DNA of 16,504 nucleotides from an uncultured Clostridia bacterium (GTDB taxonomy: Bacteria > Bacillota > Clostridia > Oscillospirales > Ruminococcaceae), in assembly GCA_947427325.1 (NCBI GenBank), contig CANEHP010000029.1:1-16504 (forward strand). Reading direction: 5' to 3'. A program made the position numbers and the translations under genes. Within the stretch, counting starts at the first letter, position 1. The number at the start of each line of letters is the position of its first letter. The notes beneath the pieces were generated by a model. The model had not been told where the DNA came from. It did not search any database and saw only the letters and a list, made by a program, of their open reading frames with translations. This document shows, in pieces, positions 1 to 6,091 of this stretch.

Positions 1-1
1 C

Positions 2-361
2 TTCCTTTCTTTTTGGATATTATTGACATTTACACGGTTCGTTATTCAGACTCGCTGGGATTTTCCCATACTCTCTCAGGAGCAGATCAACATTTATAAT
101 ATGCATGGTTACGAGGCGGCATGGATTCTTCCGGAAGGATTTGAGCCTGCCGGCTGTGAAATTTACGAGCAGCCGGAGCATAAATATGCTGCCGTTCATA
201 TCGAAACACCCTTTGAGACGCCCTTTACAACTATTCCCAACGCTTATAAAACCCTGTTTGAGTTTATCAAGGTCAACGGCTTAGAGCATAACGGAAAGGG
301 CGTGATCCCCTGCTTTGAAACGGACGGAGATACCATGGACGTTTATATTGCCGTTGAGTAG
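2..361 (+). CDS. C-terminal part of a GyrI-like effector-binding regulator (5'-truncated)
   Basis: The reading frame is open to the left window edge (a TTG at 23 is an internal codon, not a convincing start), so only about 119 C-terminal residues are present. The tail, with the pattern HKYAAVHIETPF, then a run around NAYKTLFEFIKVNG, and a last strand MDVYIAV, resembles the second half of the GyrI/AraC effector-binding fold: a strand, a helix of the 'Y..l..w' type, an acidic loop, and a closing strand ending in a short hydrophobic pattern. Such domains bind small molecules, either alone or at the C-terminus of AraC or MerR family activators. The DNA-binding part, if any, lies outside the window. 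No terminator is evident directly after the stop; a palindromic repeat follows 4 bases later. Family assignment is inferred from the pattern and is moderately sure. Confidence 0.55.
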   Translation, partial: FLSFWILLTFTRFVIQTRWDFPILSQEQINIYNMHGYEAAWILPEGFEPAGCEIYEQPEHKYAAVHIETPFETPFTTIPNAYKTLFEFIKVNGLEHNGKGVIPCFETDGDTMDVYIAVE

Positions 362-365
362 AATA

Positions 366-524
366 ATACTAAATCTTAATAAAAATCAGACAAATCCACC
401 GACCGGGGCGTCCCTGCTCTGTGTCAGCCCGACTTGAAATATCCGCATATTCCTGCGTCGGGACTTCCTTGATCAGGAACGCCCCACCCGCCGGCTTTGT
501 CTTATTTTAATTAAGAATTAGTAT
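366..524. repeat. 159-bp long-hairpin (MITE-like) element E1
   Basis: The two ends are inverted repeats. The first 46 bases match the reverse complement of the last 46 at 37 positions, starting ATACTAAATCTTAAT on the left and ATACTAATTCTTAAT when the right end is read backwards. Inside are nested stems: GGGGCGT near 415 with ACGCCCC near 480, and GCCCGAC near 428 with GTCGGG near 456. The apex at 433-457 (CTTGAAATA..CG..TATTCCTGCG) is nearly identical to the apex of the element at 15876-16037. No ORF lies inside. It looks like a non-autonomous transposable or REP-like element; target-site duplication is unclear. Confidence 0.75.
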
Positions 525-650
525 AAATCCAAATACAAAGCGGGCAAATCAGACAATGGAAGCATCTCTGCCCTGCGGCGGTTTTCCTTACACTAAACGC
601 AGCCTATATGCAAATTTGTCGACAATCCGATAAAAAACAGAATTAGTATA
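525..650. repeat. Partial repeat element E2 sharing an E1 end
   Basis: The sequence AGAATTAGTATA closes E1 at 514-525 and occurs again at 639-650, so this 125-bp segment is bounded by direct copies of the same terminal motif. The interior is not an obvious inverted repeat and carries no ORF. It may be a truncated second insertion, or the product of one element inserting next to another. Together with E1 and the following terminator it fills the gene-free stretch 362-736. Confidence 0.45.
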
Positions 651-655
651 AAACC

Positions 656-702
656 CCAAAGCACCCCGCCTTTTGCCGTGATTAAAAGGCGGGGTGCTTT
701 GG
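656..702 (-). terminator. Strong rho-independent terminator, possibly bidirectional
   Basis: A perfect 19-bp stem (656-674 with 684-702) has a GC-rich core CACCCCGCC/GGCGGGGTG and a 9-base loop. Read on the minus strand it follows the stop of the nuclease gene by 35 bases, and the stem is followed by GGTTTTATA. A weaker T-rich tract follows on the plus strand, so it may also stop leftover transcription from the regulator gene at the left edge. Confidence 0.88.
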
Positions 703-736
703 AGTTTTGGTTAAAATTCTAAAATTAATTAAAGCG

Positions 737-1690
737 TTAAGAGTTAAGTATATCTTTGATTTCTTCCTCGGAAAATCCTTTTTTACGCAGTTTGGAAATA
801 ATTTCTTTTTCTTTATTTGCTTCGCCTTTTTCTATGCCCGCAGCTTCGCCTTCCGCTCTTCCTTCTGCTCTTCCTTCCGCTCTTCCTTCCGCTCTCCCTT
901 CTGCTCTTCCTTCCGCTCTTCCTTCCGCTCTTCCTTCTGCTCTTCCTTCTGCTTTGCCTTCCGCTCTTCCTTCCGCTCTTCCCTCTTCTAACCCCTGCCT
1001 TCTAAAAAATTCTCTGTTGGAATTTTCGTCCAAAATCCACTTCTCTCTAAGCCTTGCCATCTCCCGAATCTTCTCATCCTCGCTCATTTCGTGCATTATA
1101 ACAATAGCCTTATTGATTTCGGATACTCCTGTTTCCTTTATCATAGCCAAATCCTCCTCCGTTTCTGCGTTTATCAGCTGCAGCCATAGTTTTTTTCGGT
1201 CAGCTTTGTCAATACTCTTGTTCACCTTTCTAAGCTCAAAAAACAGTATGGCGCATTTGTCTGTCATAAGCTCTTGTCTGTCGGTTTCAAGAAGCTTAAA
1301 GGTCGAATAAGGCTCTTCGCAGTCAAATAAATTAAAGTTCAAAATGTTAATTGATATGGTTTGCTTTAGTTCAGCATAATGTTCGCCCTTTTTAAGCTCG
1401 TTGGAAAACATTTTCGACCAGTAGTATAAGGCTCTTTCCTTATAATCCGACTGCATTTGCACCTGAATTTCAACATTAACTATTTTATTGTCGACCTGCA
1501 TTTTAATATCAAGCTGACCTTGTTTTCCGTCTGCGGTTTCGGGTAAAAGCTCGGGGTTAAGAACCTCCAGCTTTTGAATTTTGCCTTGCGGAATATCAAG
1601 CAGATCGCCTATGAAAGCCATAAGCACTGTCTTATCACTTGTGAATAGCTTTTTAAATATTATATCCAATTTTGCATTAATTACATTCAT
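737..1690 (-). CDS. Rpn-like PD-(D/E)XK nuclease / putative transposase with repeat tail
   Basis: This 317-residue protein belongs to the PDDEXK 'nuclease family transposase' (Rpn-like) group. The N-terminus KLDIIFKKLF resembles the usual opening of the family ('D..FK.LF'). The catalytic core is visible as QLDIKMQVDN around D61, followed by VNVEIQVQ with E74 and Q76, the D...ExQ form typical of this group. An alpha-helical middle part follows. Residues 237-280 are eleven units of GRAE (one GKAE), then a charged, probably coiled-coil end (KEKEIISKLRKKGFSEEEIKDIL). Family members are reported to nick or cut DNA and promote recombination; their normal role is not settled. The ATG at 1690 follows AAAGGCGG and a near-consensus promoter, and a strong terminator lies downstream, so it appears to be a single-gene transcript. 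The start is well supported. Confidence 0.9.
   Translation of the reverse strand: MNVINAKLDIIFKKLFTSDKTVLMAFIGDLLDIPQGKIQKLEVLNPELLPETADGKQGQLDIKMQVDNKIVNVEIQVQMQSDYKERALYYWSKMFSNELKKGEHYAELKQTISINILNFNLFDCEEPYSTFKLLETDRQELMTDKCAILFFELRKVNKSIDKADRKKLWLQLINAETEEDLAMIKETGVSEINKAIVIMHEMSEDEKIREMARLREKWILDENSNREFFRRQGLEEGRAEGRAEGKAEGRAEGRAEGRAEGRAEGRAEGRAEGRAEGRAEGEAAGIEKGEANKEKEIISKLRKKGFSEEEIKDILNS
851..982 (-). repeat. In-frame 12-bp tandem repeat, 11 units, in the nuclease gene
   Basis: Eleven consecutive 12-bp units encode (G[RK]AE)11. Units differ only by single bases (CTTCCGCTCTTC, with CTTCTGCTCTTC and CTTCTGCTTTGC variants on the plus strand). Because the unit is a multiple of three, copy-number changes by slippage would lengthen or shorten the tail without a frameshift. 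The repeat also opens all other frames, which explains spurious low-complexity ORFs on the plus strand here. Confidence 0.95.
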
Positions 1691-1722
1691 AAATCCAAAT
1701 ACCGCCTTTTATTTCTGTTTTC

Positions 1723-1751
1723 ATTTTAACACTTTTAGGTCCTGATGTCAA
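1723..1751 (-). promoter_or_regulatory. Sigma-70/SigA promoter for the nuclease gene
   Basis: On the minus strand the -35 is TTGACA (1746-1751), the spacer is 17 bases, and the -10 is TAAAAT (1723-1728, one mismatch to TATAAT). The start codon at 1690 lies about 30 bases downstream, giving a short leader with AAAGGCGG as ribosome binding site. Confidence 0.85.
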
Positions 1752-1813
1752 TTCAATAAAGGACAATTTAGCCGATTAGCGGTTTATGAATTAAGCCTCA
1801 GCTCAAATTTTTG

Positions 1814-1843
1814 AAAACAAAAACGCAGCCTTAAAAGACTGCG
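1814..1843 (-). terminator. Terminator of the H1-tail/SCP2-like gene
   Basis: On the minus strand CGCAG (1839-1843) pairs with CTGCG (1824-1828), partly extended by CTT/AAG, and is followed by TTTTTGTTTT. It lies about 115 bases after the stop at 1957, past two short palindromic repeats. Confidence 0.75.
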
Positions 1844-1881
1844 CCTTACTCGGTTCCATACCATTCTCTTTTTAAACCGAC

Positions 1882-1910
1882 GTAATACCCACAGTTTAAA
1901 AAGGGATTAC
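1882..1910. repeat. Short palindromic repeat, copy 1 (ACAGTTT-AAAA core)
   Basis: GTAATaCCC and GGGATTAC form an inverted repeat around the core ACAGTTTAAAAA. The same core recurs at 1921-1948 and 7731-7760. This copy lies 11 bases from copy 2, between the SCP2-like gene and its terminator. Confidence 0.6.
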
Positions 1911-1920
1911 ACCCGAAACA

Positions 1921-1948
1921 CTAATCCAACAGTTTTAAAAGAGATTAG
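1921..1948. repeat. Short palindromic repeat, copy 2 (ACAGTTTTAAAA core)
   Basis: CTAATC at the left pairs with GATTAG at the right around CAACAGTTTTAAAAGA. It has the same layout and core as copy 1 and lies 9 bases downstream of the stop codon of the H1-tail/SCP2-like gene. Confidence 0.6.
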
Positions 1949-1956
1949 TATTAAGC

Positions 1957-2460
1957 TTACTTAAGCAGCTCGGCTATAAAAATACCCTTGCTAAGATCTC
2001 CGCGGTAAATAAACGCACCGGACTTAGCGGCAGCAATATAATCATAGTTGCCTGCTGCGATCTTCTTGATCTCATCAGCGCCGGTTTCTACAATACCGTC
2101 TGCAAGATAATAGTCGGACTGCATAACCTGCTTATCCTCATCGGGATTTGCCTTAACCGCAATATAGAACGTTCCTGCGTCGTGAACATTAACCTGAATG
2201 GCAATAGCAAAAGGAATGTTATCAACACTTTTTTTCTCTATATTCTTCCATACCGCTGTGGTGAGAATATCAAGAGGAGATAATTCAGCCTCGGGAGCAG
2301 TCTTTGCCTTCTTTGCGGCGGACTTGGCAGGAGCTTTTTTGGGAGCGGCTTTCTTGGCAGCAGCCTTTTTGGCAGGGGCGGCCTTTTTAGCAGCAGGCTT
2401 GCTTGCCGCAGGTTTCGTTTCTGTCTTTTCGGCAGTTTTTAAAGTTTTTTCATCAGCCAT
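1957..2460 (-). CDS. Histone-H1-like Lys/Ala/Pro tail fused to an SCP2-like domain
   Basis: This is a 167-residue protein. Residues about 5-58 are almost entirely K, A, P, T and E with AAKKAAPKKAPAK-type repeats, like the tails of histone H1 and bacterial H1-like proteins, which bind DNA by charge. Residues about 60-167 are a compact alpha/beta domain. Its order resembles the SCP2 lipid-binding fold: strands FAIAIQVNV and TFYIAVKAN, an acidic segment, strand YYLADGIVETG, helix DEIKKIAAGNYDYIAAAKSG, then YRGDLSKGIFIAELLK, matching the family's '..a..sGk..i.Gd..ka..l..ll' ending. The SCP2 match is by pattern only. There is no signal peptide or membrane segment. AAAGGAT sits about 11 bases before the ATG; a 20-bp perfect palindrome lies upstream and a terminator downstream. 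It may be a nucleoid-associated or stress protein; the function is not established. Confidence 0.8.
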   Translation of the reverse strand: MADEKTLKTAEKTETKPAASKPAAKKAAPAKKAAAKKAAPKKAPAKSAAKKAKTAPEAELSPLDILTTAVWKNIEKKSVDNIPFAIAIQVNVHDAGTFYIAVKANPDEDKQVMQSDYYLADGIVETGADEIKKIAAGNYDYIAAAKSGAFIYRGDLSKGIFIAELLK

Positions 2461-2521
2461 AGTGGTAATTCATCCTTTCATTTTCCGCACGAAGCAGAGT
2501 TTTATTTGAGAAAATTATTAT

Positions 2522-2541
2522 TATGTTATTATAATAACATA
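2522..2541. promoter_or_regulatory. 20-bp perfect palindrome upstream of the H1-tail gene
   Basis: TATGTTATTATAATAACATA is identical to its own reverse complement over 20 bases, 61 bases upstream of the start codon. It contains TATAAT on both strands, so it may overlap a -10 element; no good -35 at 17-base spacing was found. It could be an operator for a dimeric repressor. The rest of 2542-2690 holds nothing recognisable. Confidence 0.5.
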
Positions 2542-2690
2542 TTTTTGAAAAATTTACAATAGCAATGGCGGATAAAAATTTAAAGAGTGGCGTATAATGG
2601 CTTTTTTTGTCGTATTTGTATAAATATGGCAGGGAAAAAAGGCTAATTTAACTAATGGTTTGACCTTCTCAACATTGTTAATTACGTCAA

Positions 2691-2734
2691 AAAATCAAAA
2701 ACAGCACCGCAGGTTTGCTGCCGGGTGCTGTTTT
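2691..2734 (-). terminator. Terminator of the ATP synthase operon
   Basis: On the minus strand AAAACAGCACC (2724-2734) pairs with GGTGCTGTTTT (2698-2708), with an additional inner GCAG/CTGC pairing, followed by TTTTTGATTTTTT. It starts 14 bases after the atpC stop codon and is the only strong terminator in the 9-kb operon. Confidence 0.92.
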
Positions 2735-2748
2735 ATCAAATAATTAAG

Positions 2749-3153
2749 TTACTTCAAATCCCACGTTTCAATTCTGTTTATGGCTCTTTTCAGCTTATAC
2801 TCCGCCAAAAGATACGCCTTTTCGTCGTTCTGCGCCTGCTTCATTCTTTCCTCGGCCTTTGCCTTGGCGGCCTTTGCACGCTCAACGTCTATCTCGTCCG
2901 CCCATTCGCAGCTTTGAGTAAGTATGACCGTCTTGTCACGGCTTACCTTGACAGTGCCTTCGGATATAGCGGCAATTTTAAAGTTACCGTCTATCTTGAC
3001 CTTGAGCTTACCGATAGGCAGTGCGGCAACATAATCCTCGTGACGGGCAAGTATTCCCTTATCTCCCACCGTGGTCCTTACAATGAGATTTTCCGTTTCT
3101 CCGTCAAAAAAGAGCTTGTCGGGAGTGTATATTTCAAGTTTGAACGGTGTCAT
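2749..3153 (-). CDS. atpC: ATP synthase F1 subunit epsilon
   Basis: This 134-residue protein has the normal epsilon length. The N-terminal beta-sandwich (about 1-85) starts FKLEIYTPDKLFFDGE and contains the family's GDKGILARHEDYVAALPIG segment. A C-terminal helical hairpin (about 88-134) contains ERAKAAKAKAEERMKQ. Epsilon sits on the central stalk with gamma, helps tie the stalk to the c-ring and can inhibit hydrolysis. It is the last gene of the operon, 12 bases after atpD, with a G-rich ribosome binding site overlapping the atpD stop region, and is followed at once by the operon terminator. Nothing is missing. Confidence 0.97.
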   Translation of the reverse strand: MTPFKLEIYTPDKLFFDGETENLIVRTTVGDKGILARHEDYVAALPIGKLKVKIDGNFKIAAISEGTVKVSRDKTVILTQSCEWADEIDVERAKAAKAKAEERMKQAQNDEKAYLLAEYKLKRAINRIETWDLK

Positions 3154-3165
3154 ACTGCCGCCCCC

Positions 3166-4569
3166 TTACTTCACAGACTTAGCTTTTTCCACTGCCTCGT
3201 CAATAGTTCCCACAAACAGGAATGCGGATTCGGGCAAATCGTCATGCTTGCCTTCAAGGATTTCCTTAAAGCCTCTGATAGTTTCCTTAATGGGAACATA
3301 CTTGCCTTCCATACCCGTAAACTGTTCCGCAACGGAGAAGGGCTGAGAAAGGAAACGCTGGATCTTTCTTGCTCTTGCAACGGTAAGCTTATCCTCGTCG
3401 GAAAGCTCATCCATACCGAGAATTGCGATAATATCCTGAAGCTCGTTATATCTCTGAAGAATACTCTGTACCGCTCTTGCTACCCGATAATGCTCGTCTC
3501 CCACAACTTCGGGAGTAAGTATGCGCGAGTTGGATTCCAAGGGATCTACCGCAGGGTAAATACCCAAGGAAGCTATGTTACGGGAAAGAACGGTGGTAGC
3601 GTCCAAGTGGGCGAAGGTTGTGGCAGGCGCAGGGTCGGTCAAGTCGTCGGCCGGCACATAAACCGCCTGAACGGAGGTGATAGAGCCCTTTGACGTAGAT
3701 GTGATCCTTTCCTGCAATGCGCCCATTTCGGTAGCCAATGTAGGCTGATAACCAACGGCTGAGGGCATACGTCCAAGCAGTGCGGAAACCTCCGAGCCTG
3801 CCTGTGTAAATCTGAATATGTTATCGATAAAGAGCAGCACGTCCTGTCCTTCTCTGTCACGGAAATATTCCGCCATTGTAAGTCCCGAAAGGGCAACTCT
3901 CATTCTCGCTCCGGGAGGCTCGTTCATCTGACCGTAAACAAGGGCGGTCTTGTTGATAACTCCCGACTCGTTCATTTCTCTGTAAAGGTCGTTACCCTCA
4001 CGGGTACGCTCTCCTACGCCAGTAAATACGGACAAGCCGCCGTGCTGTTTCGCAACGTTGTTGATAAGCTCCATAATAAGTACGGTCTTACCTACGCCCG
4101 CACCGCCGAACAAGCCTATTTTGCCGCCCTTTAGGTAAGGTGCGATAAGATCCACGACCTTAATGCCCGTTTCCAGGACCTCGTTGGAGGCTGCCAGCTC
4201 CTCGTACTGAGGGGGCTTGCGGTGGATTTCCCAGCGCTCCTTTGTTTCGGGCTGAGGCTTGTTGTCAACAGCTTCTCCCAAAAGGTTGAAAATTCTTCCC
4301 AGGGTTTCGTCTCCTACGGGAACGGTTATTGACTTGCCTGTGTCAACCGCCTTTGTGCCGCGGACAAGACCGTCGGTGCTTCCCATAGCTATGCAGCGCA
4401 CCAAATCGTCGCCGATATGCTGAGCAACCTCAACCACAAGCTTTTTGCCTTCAACCTCTATTTCAATAGCGTTCAGCAATGCGGGTAAGCTGTCCTGCGG
4501 GAACTTTATGTCCAGCACTGCGCCGATAACCTGTACCACAGTGCCGATATTTTGTCTGTTTTCTGACAT
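3166..4569 (-). CDS. atpD: ATP synthase F1 subunit beta
   Basis: The catalytic beta subunit, 467 residues from the ATG at 4569 (MSENRQNIGTVVQVIG). An in-frame ATG 17 codons upstream (4620) adds a non-conserved, hydrophilic piece and lacks a good site, whereas 4569 follows AGAAAGG at about 10 bases, so 4569 is preferred. The N-terminal beta-barrel is followed by the Walker A motif GGAGVGKT at about 155-162, the catalytic GERTREGNDLY, Walker B DVLLFIDNIFRF, and the conserved AVGYQPTLATEMG. It forms the alpha3-beta3 hexamer that makes or hydrolyses ATP in the cytoplasm. It lies 90 bases after atpG, with a weak hairpin in the gap. The sequence is complete and conserved. Confidence 0.99.
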   Translation of the reverse strand: MSENRQNIGTVVQVIGAVLDIKFPQDSLPALLNAIEIEVEGKKLVVEVAQHIGDDLVRCIAMGSTDGLVRGTKAVDTGKSITVPVGDETLGRIFNLLGEAVDNKPQPETKERWEIHRKPPQYEELAASNEVLETGIKVVDLIAPYLKGGKIGLFGGAGVGKTVLIMELINNVAKQHGGLSVFTGVGERTREGNDLYREMNESGVINKTALVYGQMNEPPGARMRVALSGLTMAEYFRDREGQDVLLFIDNIFRFTQAGSEVSALLGRMPSAVGYQPTLATEMGALQERITSTSKGSITSVQAVYVPADDLTDPAPATTFAHLDATTVLSRNIASLGIYPAVDPLESNSRILTPEVVGDEHYRVARAVQSILQRYNELQDIIAILGMDELSDEDKLTVARARKIQRFLSQPFSVAEQFTGMEGKYVPIKETIRGFKEILEGKHDDLPESAFLFVGTIDEAVEKAKSVK

Positions 4570-4629
4570 ATCCGTAATGCCTTTCTTTTTGTAATTTTCA
4601 CCTGACTTATTTTCATACATCTGCGCAGC

Positions 4630-4656
4630 GAAAAATTCAGCCTTTTAAAAGCCGAA
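4630..4656 (-). other. Hairpin plus T-run in the atpG-atpD gap
   Basis: On the minus strand TTCGGC (4651-4656) pairs with GCTGAA (4636-4641, one G-U) around a 9-base loop, followed by ATTTTTCG. It resembles a weak terminator or attenuator four bases after the atpG stop. It cannot be a full stop, since atpD and atpC lie downstream without a visible promoter of their own; it may set gamma/beta ratios or act in mRNA processing. Confidence 0.35.
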
Positions 4657-4659
4657 TGC

Positions 4660-5517
4660 TTATTGCAGCGCATTTGCTCCCGATACGATTTCGTTGATTT
4701 CGTTGGTAATCTTTTCCTGTCTTGCACGGTTGTACTTTAAGCTAAGCTCCTCGGTCATCTTTTCCGCATTATCGGTGGCGTTTTCCATAGCGTTGCGCCT
4801 TGCGGACTGCTCCGACGCATAGGAGTCGCTTAAAGCGCAGTATATAAGGCTCATCGTGAACTTAGGCACAATTCTGTTAAATACTGCTTCGGGAGAGGGG
4901 TCATAGGTGATAAGGGTGTTGTTTTCTTCCTCAACATCCTCCTTGTATATGGGCAAAATATCCATAGAAATAGGATTTTGTACCAAGGGAGAAACAAAGG
5001 TGGTGTAAAAGATCTTAACCTGATCCGCTTCTCCCCTTTTAAACATTTCAATGGCGAGAGTCGCAATGTCGGCGCAATCGGCGGTTTTGGCGGTTTCCGC
5101 CAACAGGGGATATTCGCCAACCAGCTCAAAGCCCCTTTTTGCGAAAAATTCAATGGACTTTTTGCCGATAGCGATGATCTTGGGCTTGTTTTTGCCCTTC
5201 TCCGCTTCTGCCAATGCCGTTTTCAGCACATTGCCGTTAAAGCCTCCCGCAAGCCCTCTGTCGCCTGCGATAACGATAAACAGCCTGTTCTCCACCTCTC
5301 TTTTTTCGGTAAAGGGCGAGTCGAAGTCCTTTTTCGACTCCGCTATTTCCGTCATCATCTCGTACAGCTTTTCAAAGTAAGGTCTGCATGCTTCCGCCTT
5401 TTCCTTTGCTTTTCTCAGCTTGCTTGAGGATACCAGCTCCATGGCTTTGGTGATCTGCATTGTCGAGCCGACGCTCTTTATGCGGCGCTTAATCGCCTTC
5501 ATATTTCCTGATGCCAA
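4660..5517 (-). CDS. atpG: ATP synthase F1 subunit gamma
   Basis: This 285-residue protein has the usual gamma length. The N-terminal coiled-coil helix is unmistakable (IKRRIKSVGSTMQITKAM, then SSSKLRKAKEKAEACRP), and the matching C-terminal helix is near the end (YNRARQEKITNEINEIVSGA). The middle is the Rossmann-like part (NRLFIVIAGDRGLAGGFN). Gamma is the rotating shaft inside alpha3-beta3. The first codon used here is TTG at 5517, giving MASGNMKAIKRR as in many homologues; an ATG five codons downstream (5502) is the alternative, with AGGAAAT only four bases ahead of it. The stop of a 39-codon gene lies only 15 bases upstream of the TTG, which suggests translational coupling. Product certain, start less so. 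Confidence 0.96.
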   Translation of the reverse strand: MASGNMKAIKRRIKSVGSTMQITKAMELVSSSKLRKAKEKAEACRPYFEKLYEMMTEIAESKKDFDSPFTEKREVENRLFIVIAGDRGLAGGFNGNVLKTALAEAEKGKNKPKIIAIGKKSIEFFAKRGFELVGEYPLLAETAKTADCADIATLAIEMFKRGEADQVKIFYTTFVSPLVQNPISMDILPIYKEDVEEENNTLITYDPSPEAVFNRIVPKFTMSLIYCALSDSYASEQSARRNAMENATDNAEKMTEELSLKYNRARQEKITNEINEIVSGANALQ

Positions 5518-5532
5518 TTTATCACCAACTTT

Positions 5533-5652
5533 TTAATAGTATTTTTTCGGCAAAATATTTTCCTTGCAGAAGAAGCATAACAGGGAAAAGGCTAAGTTAA
5601 GCACAGATATTGACAGTGCAACTATACTGATTGCCAATGCGGCTTTTTTCAT
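5533..5652 (-). CDS. 39-aa hydrophobic small protein inside the atp operon
   Basis: A small ORF between the 81-aa gene and atpG. The ATG at 5652 is preceded by GAAAGGA at about 10 bases, the same spacing as at atpE, and the TAA ends 15 bases before atpG. The peptide begins MKKAALAISIVALSISVLN, continues LAFSLLCFFC as one long hydrophobic stretch (residues 4-29, two cysteines near its end), and ends with a basic/aromatic tail (KENILPKKYY). It is predicted to be a single-span membrane protein, or less likely a cleaved secretion signal followed by a short remnant. I do not recognise a family. Position, ribosome binding site and composition argue that it is translated; a role in assembling or tuning the Fo sector is only a guess. 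Confidence 0.65.
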   Translation of the reverse strand: MKKAALAISIVALSISVLNLAFSLLCFFCKENILPKKYY

Positions 5653-5806
5653 AATAATACCGTCCTTTCTTCCGATTCGATAAGGCGGCGGAAAGTTATT
5701 TTTTCCAAGCCTTTCAAAAACGCCCGATAAAAGCCCTCCGAAATCCGCCCTCGAAAACAGTTAATATTTGCCTTATTATTTCTCTTTGATCTTGTTTTAT
5801 TCCGTC

Positions 5807-6052
5807 TTATTTGCCGAATCTGTAGACCTTTTCGGGATTTTCCTCCAAAAAAGCAATAACCTTGTCCAACTCGTCCTTCGCCTTGTTTTCATCGGGGAAA
5901 AATGCACATACCGCACCCGCCAGAGCTACCGACGTTGTAGTTTGAGAATATGCCGCAATGACATATTTCTGATCCCTTCCCCCAAGATTTTTCTGAATCT
6001 TAAAGTAGGAAGCGTCGATAAGGTCCTTGCCCTCGGCAGTTAAAATCCACAT
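5807..6052 (-). CDS. 81-aa small soluble protein between atpA and atpG
   Basis: The start at 6052 (MWILTAEGKDLIDASYF) is chosen because GAAAGGA lies seven bases upstream; a further 13 upstream in-frame codons are unlikely to be used. It begins 39 bases after the atpA stop. The protein looks like a small beta-rich domain (WILTAEGKDLIDAS, YVIAAYSQTT, VALAGAVCAFF) followed by one helix (DENKAKDELDKVIAFLEENP). This general form, 'MWI..n...li....' with a C-terminal helix of the 'A...l..i...l' type, is shared by small Firmicutes proteins of unknown function; the likeness is from memory and unverified. No membrane segment is seen. Its insertion between atpA and atpG, usually adjacent, is unusual. 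The 154 bases between its stop and the 39-aa gene hold no recognisable signal. Confidence 0.8.
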   Translation of the reverse strand: MWILTAEGKDLIDASYFKIQKNLGGRDQKYVIAAYSQTTTSVALAGAVCAFFPDENKAKDELDKVIAFLEENPEKVYRFGK

Positions 6053-6091
6053 AAGATATCCTTTCGGTAAACAAATTAAGAATAACCGCAA

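Noticed and set aside
707..1310. Plus-strand ORFs rich in S/L/F/P over the repeat tail of the nuclease gene
   Set aside because: They are produced by the 12-bp repeat, which keeps all frames open; composition is low-complexity and the minus-strand frame encodes a recognised family.
737..1690. The nuclease gene as part of a defence or toxin system
   Set aside because: It has its own promoter and terminator and no partner gene; the family is widespread in many contexts.
2725..3693. Long plus-strand ORF (322 codons) antisense to atpC and atpD
   Set aside because: The opposite strand encodes highly conserved ATP synthase subunits; the antisense product resembles nothing known and crosses the operon terminator.
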